A stretch of 34,172 nt of DNA, taken from assembly GCA_017409025.1 (NCBI GenBank), contig JAFQTN010000003.1, forward strand, positions 1 through 34,172. Direction: 5' to 3'. The notes below the pieces were generated by a model. That model saw only the letters and a program-made list of their open reading frames with translations, was not told where the DNA came from and made no database searches. Positions 1-7,337 of this stretch are shown piece by piece. The DNA is from Bacilli bacterium (GTDB lineage Bacteria; Bacillota_I; Bacilli_A; RF39; UBA660). A program made the translations under genes and the position numbers. The stretch's first letter is position 1. Each line of letters starts with the position of its first letter.

Positions 1-49
1 AGCAATAGACGACTATATTTATTATTATAATTATGATAGAATTAAGGTA

Positions 50-92
50 AAATTAAAAGGACTGTCACCTGTAAATTACAGGTTACAATCCT
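50..92 (-). terminator. Rho-independent terminator of murC
   Basis: Read on the minus strand, the arms at 58-74 and 75-92 form a hairpin of about 16 pairs with a core of ACCTGTAA/TTTACAGGT, one G-U pair and one mismatch. A T-rich tract (TTTTAATT) follows. It lies about 40 bases after the murC stop, so it should end that transcript. Confidence 0.8.
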
Positions 93-132
93 CTAATTAG
101 AAACTATTTATAAACTGTCCAACTTTTGGGGT

Positions 133-1446
133 TCAGTTCAACTTTTCTAGTTCTTTTAAGTTAATTAGTTCTTGTTCAAGTTTGGATAAATCATTTGGTG
201 ACATAAAGATGAATACTGCATCTTTATGTTTATTTAATATATTAGCATCATCCATATTTAATGGATAAGCATTTTTCATTTCATTTATAATGGTATAATT
301 TGTTATATCTTTATAATCTTCTTGAGTTTCCCTAGCTGGATGGATATCCATAATATAAGAGATATCAGTTTTTGATAATTCGTTTGCAATATCTTTGGCA
401 AATTCCTTGGTTCTTGAGAATGTGTGTGGTTGAAAGATAGATACAATTAATTTATCAGGATACTTTTGTTTTATTGCATTAATAGTAGATTTTATTTCAT
501 TAGGATGATGTGCATAATCATCAATTATTACGTTATTTCCTACGAATGTTTCAGTAAATCTTCTCTTAGCACCAGTAAATGTTTGAAAACAAGTAGATAC
601 TTCTTCTGAAGGTATATCTTCAAAATAGCATACACTTATTACCGCTAGAGCATCCATTAGTTGATGAAGTCCGTATATTGGTAAAGCAAAATGGCCATAT
701 AGTTTATTATCTACTAATACATCAAAGGTAGTTCCTTCTTTTGTATATTTTATATTAATAGCTCTAATATTATTATTTTCATTTAGACCAAAGTAAGATA
801 TTTCTTTTTCTACATTCATTTTTCTTATATTATCGTCATCACCATTAGCAATAATCATTTTAGCACTAGAATTAGCGAATTCTTGATATGCATCAATTAC
901 ATCAAAGATATCTTTAAAATAATCTACATGATCTAAGTCAATATTTAATATAACTGTGTAGTATGGAGAATATGCTAAGAAATGTCTTTTATATTCGCAA
1001 CTTTCTAAAGCAAAATATTTATTTTCTTTATTAGCATAACCGGTACCATCACCAATTAGATAATTTATTCCTTTAATCTGATTTAGAACATGGGAAGTCA
1101 TTGCTGTTGTAGTAGTTTTTCCATGACAGCCACAAATACAGATAGTTTTAAATTTTTTTGTAAGAATTCCCACCATTTGATTATAATCTATTACTTCTAA
1201 ATTTAATTCTCTAGCTTTTTTTAATTCAGGATGTTCTTCAGTGATAGATAGTCCTCTAATGATAGTTAAATTGTTTGTTATATTGTTTTCGTTGTACGTA
1301 AAAAAATTAATGTTATTTTTGATTAGTTCTTTTTCAGTAAAGAAATGTTTTTCAAGATCACTACCTTGAACTTCGTATCCTAATTGTTTCATAATTACTG
1401 CTAAGGCACTCATTCCAGCACCTTTTATACCTATAAAATGATACAT
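133..1446 (-). CDS. murC: UDP-N-acetylmuramate--L-alanine ligase (MurC)
   Basis: Adds L-alanine to UDP-N-acetylmuramic acid with ATP in the cytoplasm, the first step of the peptidoglycan stem peptide. Seen: an N-terminal Rossmann segment with GIKGAGMSALA near residues 5-15, the Mur-ligase P-loop GCHGKTTTT near 106-114, a central ALESCEYKRHF segment, and the C-terminal domain around DDYAHHPNEI and FQPHTFSRT. The 437 residues are normal for the family. I chose the ATG at 1446 because MurC proteins typically begin just before FIGIKG. An in-frame GTG at 1455 would add three residues but sits only 3 bases from the AAGG ribosome site. The Thr usual in GTHGKT is Cys here. Single gene, divergent from the flippase, with TGA stop. 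Confidence 0.95.
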   Translation of the reverse strand: MYHFIGIKGAGMSALAVIMKQLGYEVQGSDLEKHFFTEKELIKNNINFFTYNENNITNNLTIIRGLSITEEHPELKKARELNLEVIDYNQMVGILTKKFKTICICGCHGKTTTTAMTSHVLNQIKGINYLIGDGTGYANKENKYFALESCEYKRHFLAYSPYYTVILNIDLDHVDYFKDIFDVIDAYQEFANSSAKMIIANGDDDNIRKMNVEKEISYFGLNENNNIRAINIKYTKEGTTFDVLVDNKLYGHFALPIYGLHQLMDALAVISVCYFEDIPSEEVSTCFQTFTGAKRRFTETFVGNNVIIDDYAHHPNEIKSTINAIKQKYPDKLIVSIFQPHTFSRTKEFAKDIANELSKTDISYIMDIHPARETQEDYKDITNYTIINEMKNAYPLNMDDANILNKHKDAVFIFMSPNDLSKLEQELINLKELEKLN

Positions 1447-1469
1447 AATAATCACTTTCCTTCTAATTA

Positions 1470-1478
1470 ATTATATCA
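1470..1478 (-). promoter_or_regulatory. Extended -10 promoter of murC
   Basis: The minus strand reads TGATATAAT (TGn plus TATAAT) about 25 bases before the murC start. A TTGTTA lies 19 bases upstream, too far to be a good -35. The TG extension probably carries recognition. The same TGnTATAAT pattern recurs at other promoters in the window. Confidence 0.65.
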
Positions 1479-1505
1479 TAATAAAATAATTATTTAACAA
1501 AAACA

Positions 1506-1511
1506 TATAAT
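1506..1511 (+). promoter_or_regulatory. -10 box placed for a leaderless flippase mRNA
   Basis: TATAAT ends only 5 bases before the ATG at 1517. Transcription normally starts about 7 bases after a -10 box, so the mRNA would begin at the start codon itself. No Shine-Dalgarno sequence precedes this ATG and no clear -35 is visible. This is inference from spacing. Confidence 0.45.
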
Positions 1512-1516
1512 TTAAT

Positions 1517-2791
1517 ATGAAAAATAAATTTATTAAGTCAACTATTATATTAATTATTGGTGGGGCTATTACTAAAATATTGGCTATGGTTATAAAGATA
1601 TTCCTTACTAGAAGTATTGGAGACGAGGGAATTGGCCTTTATATGTTAGTTTTACCTACTTTTAATTTATTTATTACGCTTTGTACAATGTCTTTATCTA
1701 CTTCAATTAGTAAACTTATATCTGAGAGAAGAAATAGTAAGAAAGTAGTTCTTTCCTTAGTTCCAATTAGTTTAATTTATAATTTTATTTTAATGTTTTT
1801 GTTAATAATATTTACACCATATATTTCAAATAATCTTTTAAAAAATAGTCTTACATATTATCCGATTATGGCTATTGCCTTTACACTACCTTTTATATGT
1901 ATTTCTAGTATTTTAAAGGGATATTTTTATGGTAAGGAAAATATGGGGCCTTTTGTTATTTCTAATATTGTTGAACAAATAGTAAGACTCGTATTTATTA
2001 TTTTTGTTATTCCAAAATTAATGGCTTATGGTATGACGATTGCTGTTTGTGGAGTTGTTTTAATAAATGTATTAAGTGAGTTTGCATCTATTATTTGTCT
2101 AATTTTATATATTCCTAATAAGAAGATAAATATTAGTGATTTTAAATTTGATAAGATTATTTTTAAGGATGTTTTAAATATTTCTGTGCCTTCTACTGGT
2201 AGTAGGCTTATTGGTTCTATTTCTTATTTTTTAGAACCTATAATTTTAACTTTTATATTACTTTATGTTGGTTATAGTAATGATTATATAACGCAAGAAT
2301 ATGGAGTTATTACTGGGTATGTTCAACCACTTTTATTATTACCTTCATTTTTTACAATGGCTATTTCTACTTCACTACTTCCAGTAATTTCAAGTAATTA
2401 TTCTAGAGGAAACTATAGTTATGCGAAAAAAAAATTAAAGCAAGCTTTAACTATTTCTTTAATCATAGGGGTATTTTTTACTATAATTTTTATGATAATT
2501 CCAGAATATTTACTAAAGTTTATTTATAATACTAATCTTGGTGTTAATTATATTAGAGTCATTTGTCCATTTTTTTTACTTCATTATATACAAGGTCCTT
2601 TAACAGCTTATTTACAGGCAATAAATAAGGCAAATGTAGCTATGAAGGGAACTTTAGTTGGGGCTATTATAAAAAATATTTTACTACTTATTTTACCTAT
2701 TTTTATGGGTATTTGGGGTTTGGTTGTGGCTTCTATTGTAAATATTTTTTATGTTACTATTCAGCACATATATTATGCTTACAAGTATTAA
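1517..2791 (+). CDS. SpoVB/MATE-like polysaccharide or lipid II flippase
   Basis: Integral membrane protein of the polysaccharide-transporter branch of the MOP (MATE/MVF) superfamily, likely flipping a lipid-linked cell-wall or surface sugar intermediate. Seen: about 11-12 hydrophobic segments over 424 residues, and an N-terminus typical of SpoVB/YtgP proteins (IGGAITKILAMVIKIFLTR, then GLYMLVLPTFNLF and SKLISERR). At 424 residues it is shorter than most SpoVB proteins (about 500-540), lacking the last one or two membrane segments. It stops at YAYKY and overlaps the convergent carD-like gene by 4 bases. The ATG has no ribosome binding site but a TATAAT just upstream, suggesting leaderless expression. 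Divergence from murC fits a wall role. The exact substrate cannot be told; nothing else here suggests sporulation. Confidence 0.8.
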   Translation: MKNKFIKSTIILIIGGAITKILAMVIKIFLTRSIGDEGIGLYMLVLPTFNLFITLCTMSLSTSISKLISERRNSKKVVLSLVPISLIYNFILMFLLIIFTPYISNNLLKNSLTYYPIMAIAFTLPFICISSILKGYFYGKENMGPFVISNIVEQIVRLVFIIFVIPKLMAYGMTIAVCGVVLINVLSEFASIICLILYIPNKKINISDFKFDKIIFKDVLNISVPSTGSRLIGSISYFLEPIILTFILLYVGYSNDYITQEYGVITGYVQPLLLLPSFFTMAISTSLLPVISSNYSRGNYSYAKKKLKQALTISLIIGVFFTIIFMIIPEYLLKFIYNTNLGVNYIRVICPFFLLHYIQGPLTAYLQAINKANVAMKGTLVGAIIKNILLLILPIFMGIWGLVVASIVNIFYVTIQHIYYAYKY

Positions 2792-3273
2792 ATAATTATT
2801 TTGTTTACTTCATTAATTATATATTCTTTAGTATCTTCATAACTTAAATTTAGGACTACTGAGAATTCATTGTATAGATGGGTTTCTGCTTGGTTAAAGT
2901 AGTAATTATCTTTATCAGTAGTTTTTTTATTGTTATCTATTCTTTCTTGATTTCTTAGATATGATGTTTTAATTATTTTTATTAAATCTTCATGTGTTCC
3001 TCTTTGCATTAATTCTTTATAATCATTTTCTAATGTTTTAGAGTCTGTTTTTATTATTTCTACTGAAGGTATACTTTTAATTAATTCTTTAACTCTTTCT
3101 TTTGTTATTAGACTTCTAACTGCACTACTAGTTACAGGAATTTGAATTTTTAAACTTTTATCTGTTAATGGAGTTAGAACATAATAATCTGTATCTTTTA
3201 TATATTTAACTTTTACCTCTTCAACCACACAAACATCTTTTTTATATACTAGTAAATCACCTTTTTTAAACAT
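2788..3273 (-). CDS. CarD/CdnL-family transcriptional regulator
   Basis: CarD-family proteins bind the RNA polymerase beta subunit through an N-terminal Tudor-like (RID) domain and stabilise open promoter complexes. Seen: the N-terminus MFKKGDLLVYKKDVCVVEEV matches the domain, with the typical YYVLTPL and KIQIPVTS strands by residue 50. An all-helical C-terminal part follows (about 55-161). The 161 residues are normal. The start has a clear site, AAAGGAGG, 7 bases before ATG. It has its own promoter and a leader with a terminator-like hairpin. Its last 4 bases overlap the convergent flippase gene, with no terminator between them. Confidence 0.85.
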   Translation of the reverse strand: MFKKGDLLVYKKDVCVVEEVKVKYIKDTDYYVLTPLTDKSLKIQIPVTSSAVRSLITKERVKELIKSIPSVEIIKTDSKTLENDYKELMQRGTHEDLIKIIKTSYLRNQERIDNNKKTTDKDNYYFNQAETHLYNEFSVVLNLSYEDTKEYIINEVNKIII

Positions 3274-3296
3274 AATTTTCCTCCTTTAGAATTTAG

Positions 3297-3341
3297 AAAA
3301 AGAGTAACTATCAACTGGACTTACGCCTTAGATAGCTACTC
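3297..3341 (-). promoter_or_regulatory. Leader hairpin plus U-tract before the carD-like gene
   Basis: On the minus strand, 11-base arms at 3331-3341 (GAGTAGCTATC) and 3302-3312 (GATAGTTACTC) pair with one G-U pair. Between them are an internal loop and a small GGC-GTAA-GTC stem capped by a GNRA-type loop. TTTTT follows directly, then the AGGAGG of the gene 20 bases on. The predicted transcription start (about 3346) puts the hairpin at the 5' end of the mRNA. It looks like an attenuator or a compact RNA sensor. It matches no riboswitch class I can name. Confidence 0.6.
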
Positions 3342-3352
3342 GTTGTAATTAA

Positions 3353-3381
3353 ATTATAGCATAAATTTTGATTTTATGTAA
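3353..3381 (-). promoter_or_regulatory. Promoter of the carD-like gene
   Basis: Minus strand: -35 TTACAT (3376-3381), 17-base spacer, -10 TATAAT (3353-3358) with TG extension (TGCTATAAT). It is divergent from the promoter of the plus-strand membrane gene, whose -35 begins 23 bases away. Confidence 0.65.
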
Positions 3382-3403
3382 GTTTAAAAAGTGTGTAGTT
3401 TTG

Positions 3404-3432
3404 TTGTAAAATATGTATTTATATGTTATATT
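3404..3432 (+). promoter_or_regulatory. Promoter of the GT-C-like membrane gene
   Basis: -35 TTGTAA (3404-3409), 17-base spacer, -10 TATATT (3427-3432). The predicted transcription start near 3439 lies after the upstream in-frame codons at 3391-3447, so translation must begin at the ATG at 3448. Confidence 0.65.
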
Positions 3433-3447
3433 ATGGTTGGTGATATT

Positions 3448-5013
3448 ATGAAAAAAAATAATAACGTTAAGAAACCGTTTAGAGAAGAACAAATAAAAAA
3501 GAATAGAAAAAAATTTGTTTTATTTTTTATAATTTGGATCTGTATACTTGGTATTGGTTTCGTTAAAAAAAGTTTTCAAAACGATACTTTTTATACGATT
3601 AAAATTGGAGAACTCATTTTAAACAATGGTATTGATATGATGGATCATTTTTCATTTCATGCTAATTTAGCTTATACATATCCTCATTGGTTGTATGATG
3701 TTTTTATTTATTTATGTTATTTTATTGGTGGATATACGGGAGTTTACATTTCATCTATAGTTTTGTTTTTAATACTTTTAATTCTTGTATTTAAAACCAA
3801 TATAAAAATTAGTAATAATTATTTTGTTTCAGCATTTGCTACTTTTATTTGTGCGCTTGCCATTAGTGGTTTTGCAACTGCAAGAGCTCAGCTTGCTAGT
3901 TTTTTGGTATTTACTTTACAGATATATTTTATTGAAGTGTTTTTAAAAAGTGGAAAGAAAAAATATTTATGGGGATTATTACTTTTATCTTTGATACTTT
4001 GTAATATACATGTTGCTGTTTGGCCTTTTTACTTTATATTATACTTACCTTATTTAGCTGAATATATAATTTCTTTTATAGCAAGTAAGATAAAGATTAA
4101 GAAAAAGAATAAATTTATTAAGTTTATGGAAAATAAATTTCTATTAGAAAAAAATAATAATATAAAATATGTTTTTATGGTGATGGTAGCTAGTTTACTT
4201 ACTGGTTTAATTACACCAATTGGTGATACTCCATATACATATTTAATTAAAACGATGATGGGAAATTCACAAGATTATATTCAAGAACATCAAATGCTTA
4301 GTTGGATTAATAGTCCATTTACGATAATTATTGCATTTGAGACAATATTTTTAAGTCTATTTTCAAAGGTTAAAGTTAGAGACTTCTTTATGATTTGCGG
4401 ACTTATATTTATGTCTATTATGTCTACTCGTCATTTATCTTTATTAGCACTTGTTGGTACTATTTGCTTTTCACGATTATTTTCAATGTTTTTTGAGAAT
4501 TTTAGTTTCAATATTGATGATAAGATTATGGCATTTTTTAATAAAAAAATAGTAATCGGTATGAGTTTTCTGTTTGCTATATTAGTATCTTCTCTATTAT
4601 TTTATAATGAAAGTAAAAAAGAATATATTATGAGTGATTTATATCCAGTTGAAGCCGTTAATTATATTAAAGAAAATATTGATATAGACAAGATGAAAAT
4701 ATTTAACGAATATAATTTTGGTAGTTATTTACTTCTTAATGATATTCCTGTATATATTGATTCTAGAGCTGATTTATATACTAAACAATTTAGTGGTTTT
4801 GAATATGATATGTTTGATGATTATCAATACATCAGTTCTAATTATCAAGAAAAATTTGAATTTTATAATATTACACATGTTCTTTTATATAAGAAGGGGC
4901 ATTTTTATAATATGTTAGAAAATGATAGTAATTATAAAACTTTATATGAAGATGAATACTTTGTACTTTATGAGAAACTTGGAAAAAGTAATGTTATTGT
5001 TACTTTGGAATAG
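3448..5013 (+). CDS. GT-C-like polytopic membrane protein, unknown substrate
   Basis: 521-residue integral membrane protein with about 10 hydrophobic segments and an extracytoplasmic C-terminal domain (about 400-521). The first loop holds an acidic/aromatic pattern after TM1: FQNDTFYTIKIG (about 43-54), DHFSFH (66-71) and HWLYD (80-84). This resembles the first loop of GT-C-fold glycosyltransferases that use polyprenyl-phosphate sugars. The ATG at 3448 is chosen because the promoter lies inside the longer open frame and GGTGAT sits 5 bases before this ATG. It is a single-gene unit ending in TAG. A role in surface glycan or wall polymer modification is inferred from fold-like features only; it could be another membrane enzyme or an uncharacterised family. 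Confidence 0.65.
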   Translation: MKKNNNVKKPFREEQIKKNRKKFVLFFIIWICILGIGFVKKSFQNDTFYTIKIGELILNNGIDMMDHFSFHANLAYTYPHWLYDVFIYLCYFIGGYTGVYISSIVLFLILLILVFKTNIKISNNYFVSAFATFICALAISGFATARAQLASFLVFTLQIYFIEVFLKSGKKKYLWGLLLLSLILCNIHVAVWPFYFILYLPYLAEYIISFIASKIKIKKKNKFIKFMENKFLLEKNNNIKYVFMVMVASLLTGLITPIGDTPYTYLIKTMMGNSQDYIQEHQMLSWINSPFTIIIAFETIFLSLFSKVKVRDFFMICGLIFMSIMSTRHLSLLALVGTICFSRLFSMFFENFSFNIDDKIMAFFNKKIVIGMSFLFAILVSSLLFYNESKKEYIMSDLYPVEAVNYIKENIDIDKMKIFNEYNFGSYLLLNDIPVYIDSRADLYTKQFSGFEYDMFDDYQYISSNYQEKFEFYNITHVLLYKKGHFYNMLENDSNYKTLYEDEYFVLYEKLGKSNVIVTLE

Positions 5014-5028
5014 TTTCTTTTTTATACA

Positions 5029-5055
5029 GAAAAACTAGATATTTTCTATCTAGTT
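5029..5055 (-). terminator. Terminator of the small membrane gene pair
   Basis: Perfect 9-pair hairpin, AACTAGATA (5033-5041) and TATCTAGTT (5047-5055). On the minus strand it is followed by TTTTTC. It overlaps the stop codon of the minus-strand gene and lies 20 bases after the convergent plus-strand stop. A near-identical hairpin recurs after the tRNA-Met gene at 12434-12457. Confidence 0.75.
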
Positions 5056-5542
5056 ATAGTATGAATTTAACAATTAATCCGATTAGTAAACATAAGACAA
5101 TACCAATTACTTCTCCGATTATTCCTTCTTTTATGTGATACCAATAATTTTTATATTCTTTTTTGATATCTTCTGTTCCTTTAAAGATGAATTTTTCTGA
5201 TTGACAAAACCAACATATATCTAATATGATAATATCGTATATATTGATGATTGTCCATATTAGAAGTGAAGATAAGAAACTGTCTTTAAAGTTGGTATAT
5301 CCATTTATATATCTTAATATTAGACTAACGCTTATGATGATTATTATAGCTACGATTGACTTTGCTAACATTTTCTTTTTATTGGTTGGTATTTTATCTT
5401 TATATTCTTTCATTGATTTTACTCTATCTCTTACTTTTGGTGGGTAGTTATAAAGAGTTGCTATAGGATTTTTTGAAATTATATAAACCATAGTAGTAAA
5501 TAATATGCCTAAGATTATACATTCAATTATAATTATCATCAT
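5054..5542 (-). CDS. Small integral membrane protein, unrecognised
   Basis: 162 residues, not recognised. Seen: a hydrophobic N-terminal segment (about 3-23), a cytoplasm-type basic loop containing NYPPKVRDRVKSMKEYKDK (about 32-50), three further hydrophobic segments (about 61-78, 90-110, 140-162) and a short CWFCQ motif near 110. The start overlaps the upstream 97-residue gene by 20 bases, indicating coupled translation. A terminator hairpin overlaps its stop. It may belong with the kinase-linked membrane genes upstream, but it has a separate promoter. No function is claimed. Confidence 0.6.
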   Translation of the reverse strand: MMIIIIECIILGILFTTMVYIISKNPIATLYNYPPKVRDRVKSMKEYKDKIPTNKKKMLAKSIVAIIIIISVSLILRYINGYTNFKDSFLSSLLIWTIINIYDIIILDICWFCQSEKFIFKGTEDIKKEYKNYWYHIKEGIIGEVIGIVLCLLIGLIVKFIL

Positions 5543-5816
5543 TACTTCCTTTCTTTTCTATGTATACTTGTTTAAATTTCTTTATGCATCCGATTAGTAA
5601 AGCTATACTACAGATAATAAGGGCTATTGATAAAGCAATACTTTCTTTAGATATGTGTAATCCTAATAGAAAAATAGCTATAATTATTGTTAAGAATATT
5701 ATTGTTATTATGATAGTCATCGGATATCTAATCCATTTGGGTACTTTTTTATTTGAACTAACTTCAATAGATCCTTCTAAGATTAGTTCTAAAATAAATT
5801 CTATTAATAAATCCAT
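5523..5816 (-). CDS. Small two/three-TM membrane protein, unrecognised
   Basis: 97 residues with an acidic, hydrophobic N-terminus (LIEFILELILEGS), two strong membrane segments (about 30-55 and 60-79) and a basic, hydrophilic tail. The start has AAAAGGAG 5 bases before ATG and its own extended -10 promoter (5840-5848). It is the first gene of a two-gene unit, ending in TGA inside the next gene. Function unknown. A different reading frame on the plus strand is open here but lacks a ribosome site and was set aside. Confidence 0.6.
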   Translation of the reverse strand: MDLLIEFILELILEGSIEVSSNKKVPKWIRYPMTIIITIIFLTIIIAIFLLGLHISKESIALSIALIICSIALLIGCIKKFKQVYIEKKGSNDDNYN

Positions 5817-5839
5817 AATTGCTCCTTTTCTCTATGGTA

Positions 5840-5848
5840 ATTATAACA
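5840..5848 (-). promoter_or_regulatory. Extended -10 promoter of the small membrane gene pair
   Basis: The minus strand reads TGTTATAAT 24 bases before the ATG at 5816. The -35 region overlaps the U-tract of the preceding terminator and shows no good hexamer. Confidence 0.55.
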
Positions 5849-5877
5849 TAAAAAAATAGGTTTTAATGACCTATTTT
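5849..5877 (-). terminator. Terminator after the four-gene membrane unit
   Basis: Perfect hairpin of 9 pairs, AAAATAGGT (5869-5877 on the minus strand) with ACCTATTTT (5853-5861), followed by a T-run. It starts inside the stop codon of the 218-residue membrane gene. Confidence 0.8.
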
Positions 5878-6532
5878 AATTACTTTCTAAACAAATAATT
5901 TTTTTAATATTTATTATCATGTACAATCCCATTATCATAATTATTACACTAACACCCATTCCTGTATAACCATTTATATTTGCTAAATCATATTCACTGG
6001 CATAGGTGTCCAATAGTACAACTTGAGTTAAAACAATTGATGTTAGGGCATTGGCAAAGCTAGTGATTTTTACTGATTTCAATATTGGACTACTCTTTCT
6101 TTTATATTTTACCATACCATATATGGACCAGCTAATAGACCAAAATGCATTTAAGGCTACTAAATAGGTTAAATATTCATGCATTATGGTGTTTGTTCCT
6201 TTATAATACATATATACACTAACAAAAAAGTACATAATTCCTAGTATGATTAATAATACCCCATTATGTAAATAATTCTTATATCCTATTTCTTTCTTTA
6301 TATTTTCATCTTTGGTACTTCTTCTTTTACCATAATTTCTAATAGAAAAAAATCTAGATATTGATAAAACTGCTAAAAAACAAGCATTTACAAAGAACCA
6401 TAGTGATGGTATTGTGATAGAAAATATAAACTTTGTAATAGCAATTATTATATTTCCTATAGTTGTAAATATCAATAATAACATTGTTTTATCATTTTTT
6501 TCTAGATTTTTAATTTCCTTAATTAATTTCAT
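5876..6532 (-). CDS. Six-TM membrane protein, unrecognised
   Basis: 218 residues with six hydrophobic segments (roughly 19-38, 44-60, 86-107, 119-138, 150-170, 188-208). Loop residues include a basic stretch (RNYGKRRSTKDENIKKE, near 65-81) and KYKRKSS near 142. The start codon overlaps the stop of the upstream 131-residue gene by one base (TAATG), so the two are translationally coupled. Last gene before a terminator. Its position behind a two-component system and an RR-box promoter suggests an envelope-stress or antimicrobial-response role by inference only. I cannot name the family. Confidence 0.65.
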   Translation of the reverse strand: MKLIKEIKNLEKNDKTMLLLIFTTIGNIIIAITKFIFSITIPSLWFFVNACFLAVLSISRFFSIRNYGKRRSTKDENIKKEIGYKNYLHNGVLLIILGIMYFFVSVYMYYKGTNTIMHEYLTYLVALNAFWSISWSIYGMVKYKRKSSPILKSVKITSFANALTSIVLTQVVLLDTYASEYDLANINGYTGMGVSVIIMIMGLYMIINIKKIICLESN

Positions 6533-6927
6533 TATTTTTTATCGTTTTTGATATAAGAATATACTGGGTAATTTAGTACACAAATAATAAGACCTACAAC
6601 ACCTGTTACGATACCTACTAACATGTCATTTTTAGTAGCACCTTCAACTAAAACTTTGCTCATACCAAATCCCATTATTAATGAACCAACTATACCGATT
6701 ATGAAAGTAAGTACTATTCCCCAATTAATAGGGCCACGAGGTTTTCTTGGATGATTTTTTCTATAAACTGGTATGATACATAATAGAATGATAAATCCTA
6801 TTATTGATACTACTACTCCTTGAGTGAATAAATTCCATTCAGGTAGTAGACACATCGTCATTCCGATTGCAAACACTAGTCCACCAATTGTTCCTAAAAT
6901 AATTTGAATTAAAGTTTCTTTTTTCAT
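6532..6927 (-). CDS. Four-TM small membrane protein, unrecognised
   Basis: 131 residues. Two repeated halves are visible: each begins with a glycine-rich membrane segment (IILGTIGGLVFAIGMTMC near 9-26 and FIIGIVGSLIMGFGMSK near 75-91) followed by a second hydrophobic segment that ends in PVY (near 53 and 121). This looks like an internal duplication. The centre is basic and proline-rich (RKNHPRKPRGP). AGGAGG-type site GTGGAGGTAATCAA precedes the ATG. Lies between the small helical protein and the six-TM protein in the same unit. Function unknown. Confidence 0.65.
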   Translation of the reverse strand: MKKETLIQIILGTIGGLVFAIGMTMCLLPEWNLFTQGVVVSIIGFIILLCIIPVYRKNHPRKPRGPINWGIVLTFIIGIVGSLIMGFGMSKVLVEGATKNDMLVGIVTGVVGLIICVLNYPVYSYIKNDKK

Positions 6928-6945
6928 TTGATTACCTCCACTATT

Positions 6946-7257
6946 TTACTTATTAGTTAAGTTATTTATGTTTTGTCTTTGTTCTTCTAACATTTTTTTA
7001 TAATTTTCTCTGTTTTCTTCTGCAATTGCTTTTCCATCTCTTTCCATATGTGATAAAACTACTTTTGCTTTGCCTGCTAATCCTTTAGCATCTTTAAATT
7101 CTTGGAAATCTGGATTAGTTTTCTTTGCTTCTTCAAATCTTGCTTTGCTATCTGCTTTTACTGCTTCAAAGTTTTCCTTATCGATTTCGTGTTGTTTTTT
7201 TGCACTTTCTTTCATGTCATCAAATGCTCTTTTTAAAAATCCTTTTTTTTCTGACAT
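6946..7257 (-). CDS. Small charged helical protein of the kinase-linked unit
   Basis: 103 residues, soluble, very rich in Lys, Glu and Ala, predicted as long amphipathic helices. It starts MSEKKGFLKRAFDDMKESA. I have seen similar short proteins in Firmicutes next to envelope stress genes, but no biochemical function is known to me. The start is the ATG at 7257: GAGAGG lies 9 bases upstream, whereas the open frame beyond it begins with a TTG that has no site. First gene after a promoter carrying the TTTACC/TTTACT direct repeat, so probably strongly induced by the neighbouring response regulator. Confidence 0.65.
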   Translation of the reverse strand: MSEKKGFLKRAFDDMKESAKKQHEIDKENFEAVKADSKARFEEAKKTNPDFQEFKDAKGLAGKAKVVLSHMERDGKAIAEENRENYKKMLEEQRQNINNLTNK

Positions 7258-7283
7258 AATATTTTTCCTCTCTTTCAATATAA

Positions 7284-7315
7284 ATATTATTATATGAAAG
7301 TAAAGTTATGGTAAA
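7284..7315 (-). promoter_or_regulatory. Response-regulator-type promoter, copy 1
   Basis: Minus strand: TTTACC (7310-7315), 5 bases, TTTACT (7299-7304), an 11-base period typical of OmpR/PhoB-family sites. A TAATAT (7284-7289) lies 9 bases after the box; TATAAT (7289-7294) is an alternative -10. There is no consensus -35, as expected for an activator-dependent promoter. The region just upstream (TTTAAAAA) is shared with copy 2 at 9730-9761. Confidence 0.6.
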
Positions 7316-7337
7316 TTTTTAAATGTTTTTGAGAAAA

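Noticed and set aside
3302-3341. The carD-leader hairpin as a plus-strand element for the GT-C-like gene
   Set aside because: On the plus strand it is not followed by a T-run and lies upstream of that gene's promoter.
3391-3447. Longer N-terminus (19 residues, beginning MCSFVV) for the GT-C-like gene
   Set aside because: The promoter (-35 at 3404, -10 at 3427) lies inside it, so these codons would not be transcribed.
5560-5859. 99-codon plus-strand frame opposite the 97-residue membrane gene
   Set aside because: No ribosome site. The minus-strand gene has a site, a promoter and coupling to the next gene.
7258-7278. Longer start (MKERKNI) for the small helical protein
   Set aside because: It begins with TTG, contains the gene's own ribosome site GAGAGG and has no site of its own.
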